64,000 nucleotides of DNA from contig NZ_JANEZT010000001.1 of the NCBI RefSeq assembly GCF_025403405.1, positions 1 to 64,000 of the forward strand, written 5' to 3'. Under the pieces are notes generated by a model that did no database searches, was not told the DNA's origin, and worked only from the letters and a program-made list of their open reading frames with translations. The translations under genes and the position numbers were made by a program. The DNA is from Frankia tisae. Lineage in GTDB: Bacteria; Actinomycetota; Actinomycetes; Frankiales; Frankiaceae. This document shows positions 62,858 to 64,000 of this stretch, in pieces (position 1 is the first letter of the stretch; every line of letters starts with the position of its first letter).

Positions 62858-64000
62858 TCAGGTCGCCGAGACGAGCGGCAGGGCGGTGGAGGAGAAGTGC
62901 GAGGCGACGCGGTCGTCGGTCGGGTCCTGCGCCGGGTCGCGGTGGACGACGAGGTGCCGGTAGAGGGTGTCGCGCTGCGCGGGAATGCGGCCGGCGGTGC
63001 GGATCAGGGAGATGAGCTCGGAGCGGTTGGTGCGGTGGCGGGCACCGGCGGAGGAGACGACGTTCTCCTCCAGCATCACCGAACCGAGGTCGTCGGCGCC
63101 CATGTGCAGGGTGAGCTGGCCGACCTCCTTGCCGGTCGTCAGCCACGAGCCCTGCAGATGGGCGATGTTGTCGAAGAACAGCCGGGCGACGGCGACGAGG
63201 CGCAGGTACTCCAGCGTCGTGGCCTGGGTTCGCCCGCCCAGGTGGTTGTTCTCCGGCTGGTACGTCCACGGGATGAACGAGCGGAAGCCACCGGTGCGGT
63301 CCTGCACATCCCGGATCATCCGCAGGTGCTCGATGCGCTCGGCGTTCGTCTCACCGGTGCCCATCATGAACGTGGCGGTCGATTCCAGGCCGAGGGTGTG
63401 CGCGGTCTCCATCACCGACAGCCAGACGTGGCCGGGCTCCTTGAGCGGGGCGATGGCGTGCCGGGGGCGTTCGGTGAGGATCTCCGCGCCGGCGCCGGCG
63501 AAGCTGTCCAGGCCCGCATCGCGCAGCCGGGTGATGACCTCGGGGAAGGCCAGGCCGGACGTGCGGGCGATGTGCACGACCTCGCTGGCGCCCAGCGAAT
63601 GCAGGGCGAGCTGCGGGTAGGCCGCCTTGATCGCGCCGAACACCTGCTCGTACCACTCGATGCCGAAGTCGGGGTTGTGGCCACCCTGCAGCATGATCTG
63701 GGTGGCACCGAGCTCCACGGCCTCGCCGCACTTGGCGACGATGTCGTCGACATCGCGGACCCAGCCCTCGGCGTGCTTCGGGGCCCGGTAGAACGCGCAG
63801 AACCGGCAGGCCGTCACGCAGATGTTCGTGTAGTTGATGTTACGGTCGATGATGTAGGTGGCGATGCCGTCGGGATACCGGCGGCGGCGCACCGTGTCCG
63901 CTGCCTTGCCGAGTGCGTGCAGGGGGGCCCGGGTATAGAGGAGCAGCGCCTCCTCCGGCGAGATGCGGCCGCCCTCGGCGGCCCGGTCCAGGATCGACCG
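62858..64000 (-). CDS. mqnC: Cyclic dehypoxanthine futalosine synthase (5' end cut by window edge)
   Basis: Radical SAM enzyme that closes the spiro ring of cyclic dehypoxanthinyl futalosine in menaquinone synthesis. 380 residues are visible, entering the window as RSILDRAAEGGRISPEEALL; the true start lies beyond 64000. The cluster motif CVTACRFCAFYR is at visible residues 61-72. Further family features are QGGHNPDFGIEWYE and TWQPEN-type sequence (PWTYQPENNHLGG). An internal GTG at 63890-63892 is not the start, because the conserved N-terminal part continues upstream. 69 bp separate it from the deaminase-family gene. Confidence 0.92.
   Translation of the reverse strand, partial: RSILDRAAEGGRISPEEALLLYTRAPLHALGKAADTVRRRRYPDGIATYIIDRNINYTNICVTACRFCAFYRAPKHAEGWVRDVDDIVAKCGEAVELGATQIMLQGGHNPDFGIEWYEQVFGAIKAAYPQLALHSLGASEVVHIARTSGLAFPEVITRLRDAGLDSFAGAGAEILTERPRHAIAPLKEPGHVWLSVMETAHTLGLESTATFMMGTGETNAERIEHLRMIRDVQDRTGGFRSFIPWTYQPENNHLGGRTQATTLEYLRLVAVARLFFDNIAHLQGSWLTTGKEVGQLTLHMGADDLGSVMLEENVVSSAGARHRTNRSELISLIRTAGRIPAQRDTLYRHLVVHRDPAQDPTDDRVASHFSSTALPLVSAT

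Noticed and set aside
63890-63892. GTG as the start of mqnC
   Set aside because: The frame continues upstream to the window edge with sequence fitting the conserved N-terminal part of MqnC, so the gene is cut by the edge rather than starting here.

Overview
The window is about 70% G+C and carries a chromosomal core region of a high-GC actinobacterium. Gene content and order (str operon, rplKA, rplJL-rpoBC, rpmG-hadAB, tRNA-Trp-secE-nusG, korAB, complete nuoA-N, then menG and mqnC) match the conserved Streptomyces/Frankia/Mycobacterium arrangement. The protein sequences look most like Frankia to me; that genus call is inference. I see no phage, insertion sequence, CRISPR array or other mobile element.

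Layout. (1) 1-7469, minus strand: the S10 operon start (rpsJ-rplC-rplD-rplW-rplB) preceded by the str operon (rpsL-rpsG-fusA-tuf), separated by a double hairpin after tuf. (2) 7470-10258: a long gene-free stretch, a Mug-type DNA glycosylase and an RluA-type pseudouridine synthase. (3) 10259-22908, minus strand: rpoC, rpoB, rplL, rplJ, rplA, rplK, nusG, secE, with an L10-type leader before rplJ and a clear promoter about 590 bp upstream of rpoB. (4) 22956-26549: tRNA-Trp, an aminotransferase on the plus strand, the HadAB-like dehydratase pair, rpmG, tRNA-Met and tRNA-Thr. (5) 26940-33532: a secreted GH25 lysozyme, a small membrane protein, a GGCT-fold protein, pyrE, tRNA-Tyr, YajQ, HtpX and a DUF2520 protein. 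(6) 34013-39265: korAB and an unusual 535-residue acidic/transmembrane/PST-rich protein. (7) 39385-64000: a respiration island with a polyprenyl diphosphate synthase, nuoN to nuoA, a geranylgeranyl-reductase-family flavoprotein (MenJ-like), a dienelactone hydrolase, menG, an adenosine-deaminase-family gene and mqnC, which is cut by the right edge.

How the genes work together. The left half is transcription and translation machinery. The right half builds menaquinone (futalosine-route mqnC, polyprenyl tail synthase, menG methylation, probable tail reduction) and the type I NADH dehydrogenase that reduces it. A 22-bp inverted repeat with the GTGAA-N4-TTCAC core of Rex (NADH/NAD+ sensor) operators sits just downstream of a TACACT -10 element ahead of the MenJ-like gene and nuoA-N.

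The most unusual signals are: the Rex-like operator; exact short tandem repeats (often period 15) that cross gene junctions or build low-complexity tails on conserved proteins; two related long hairpins after rpoC and rplA; a near-consensus promoter in a region without a recognised gene; and a deaminase placed between mqnC and menG.
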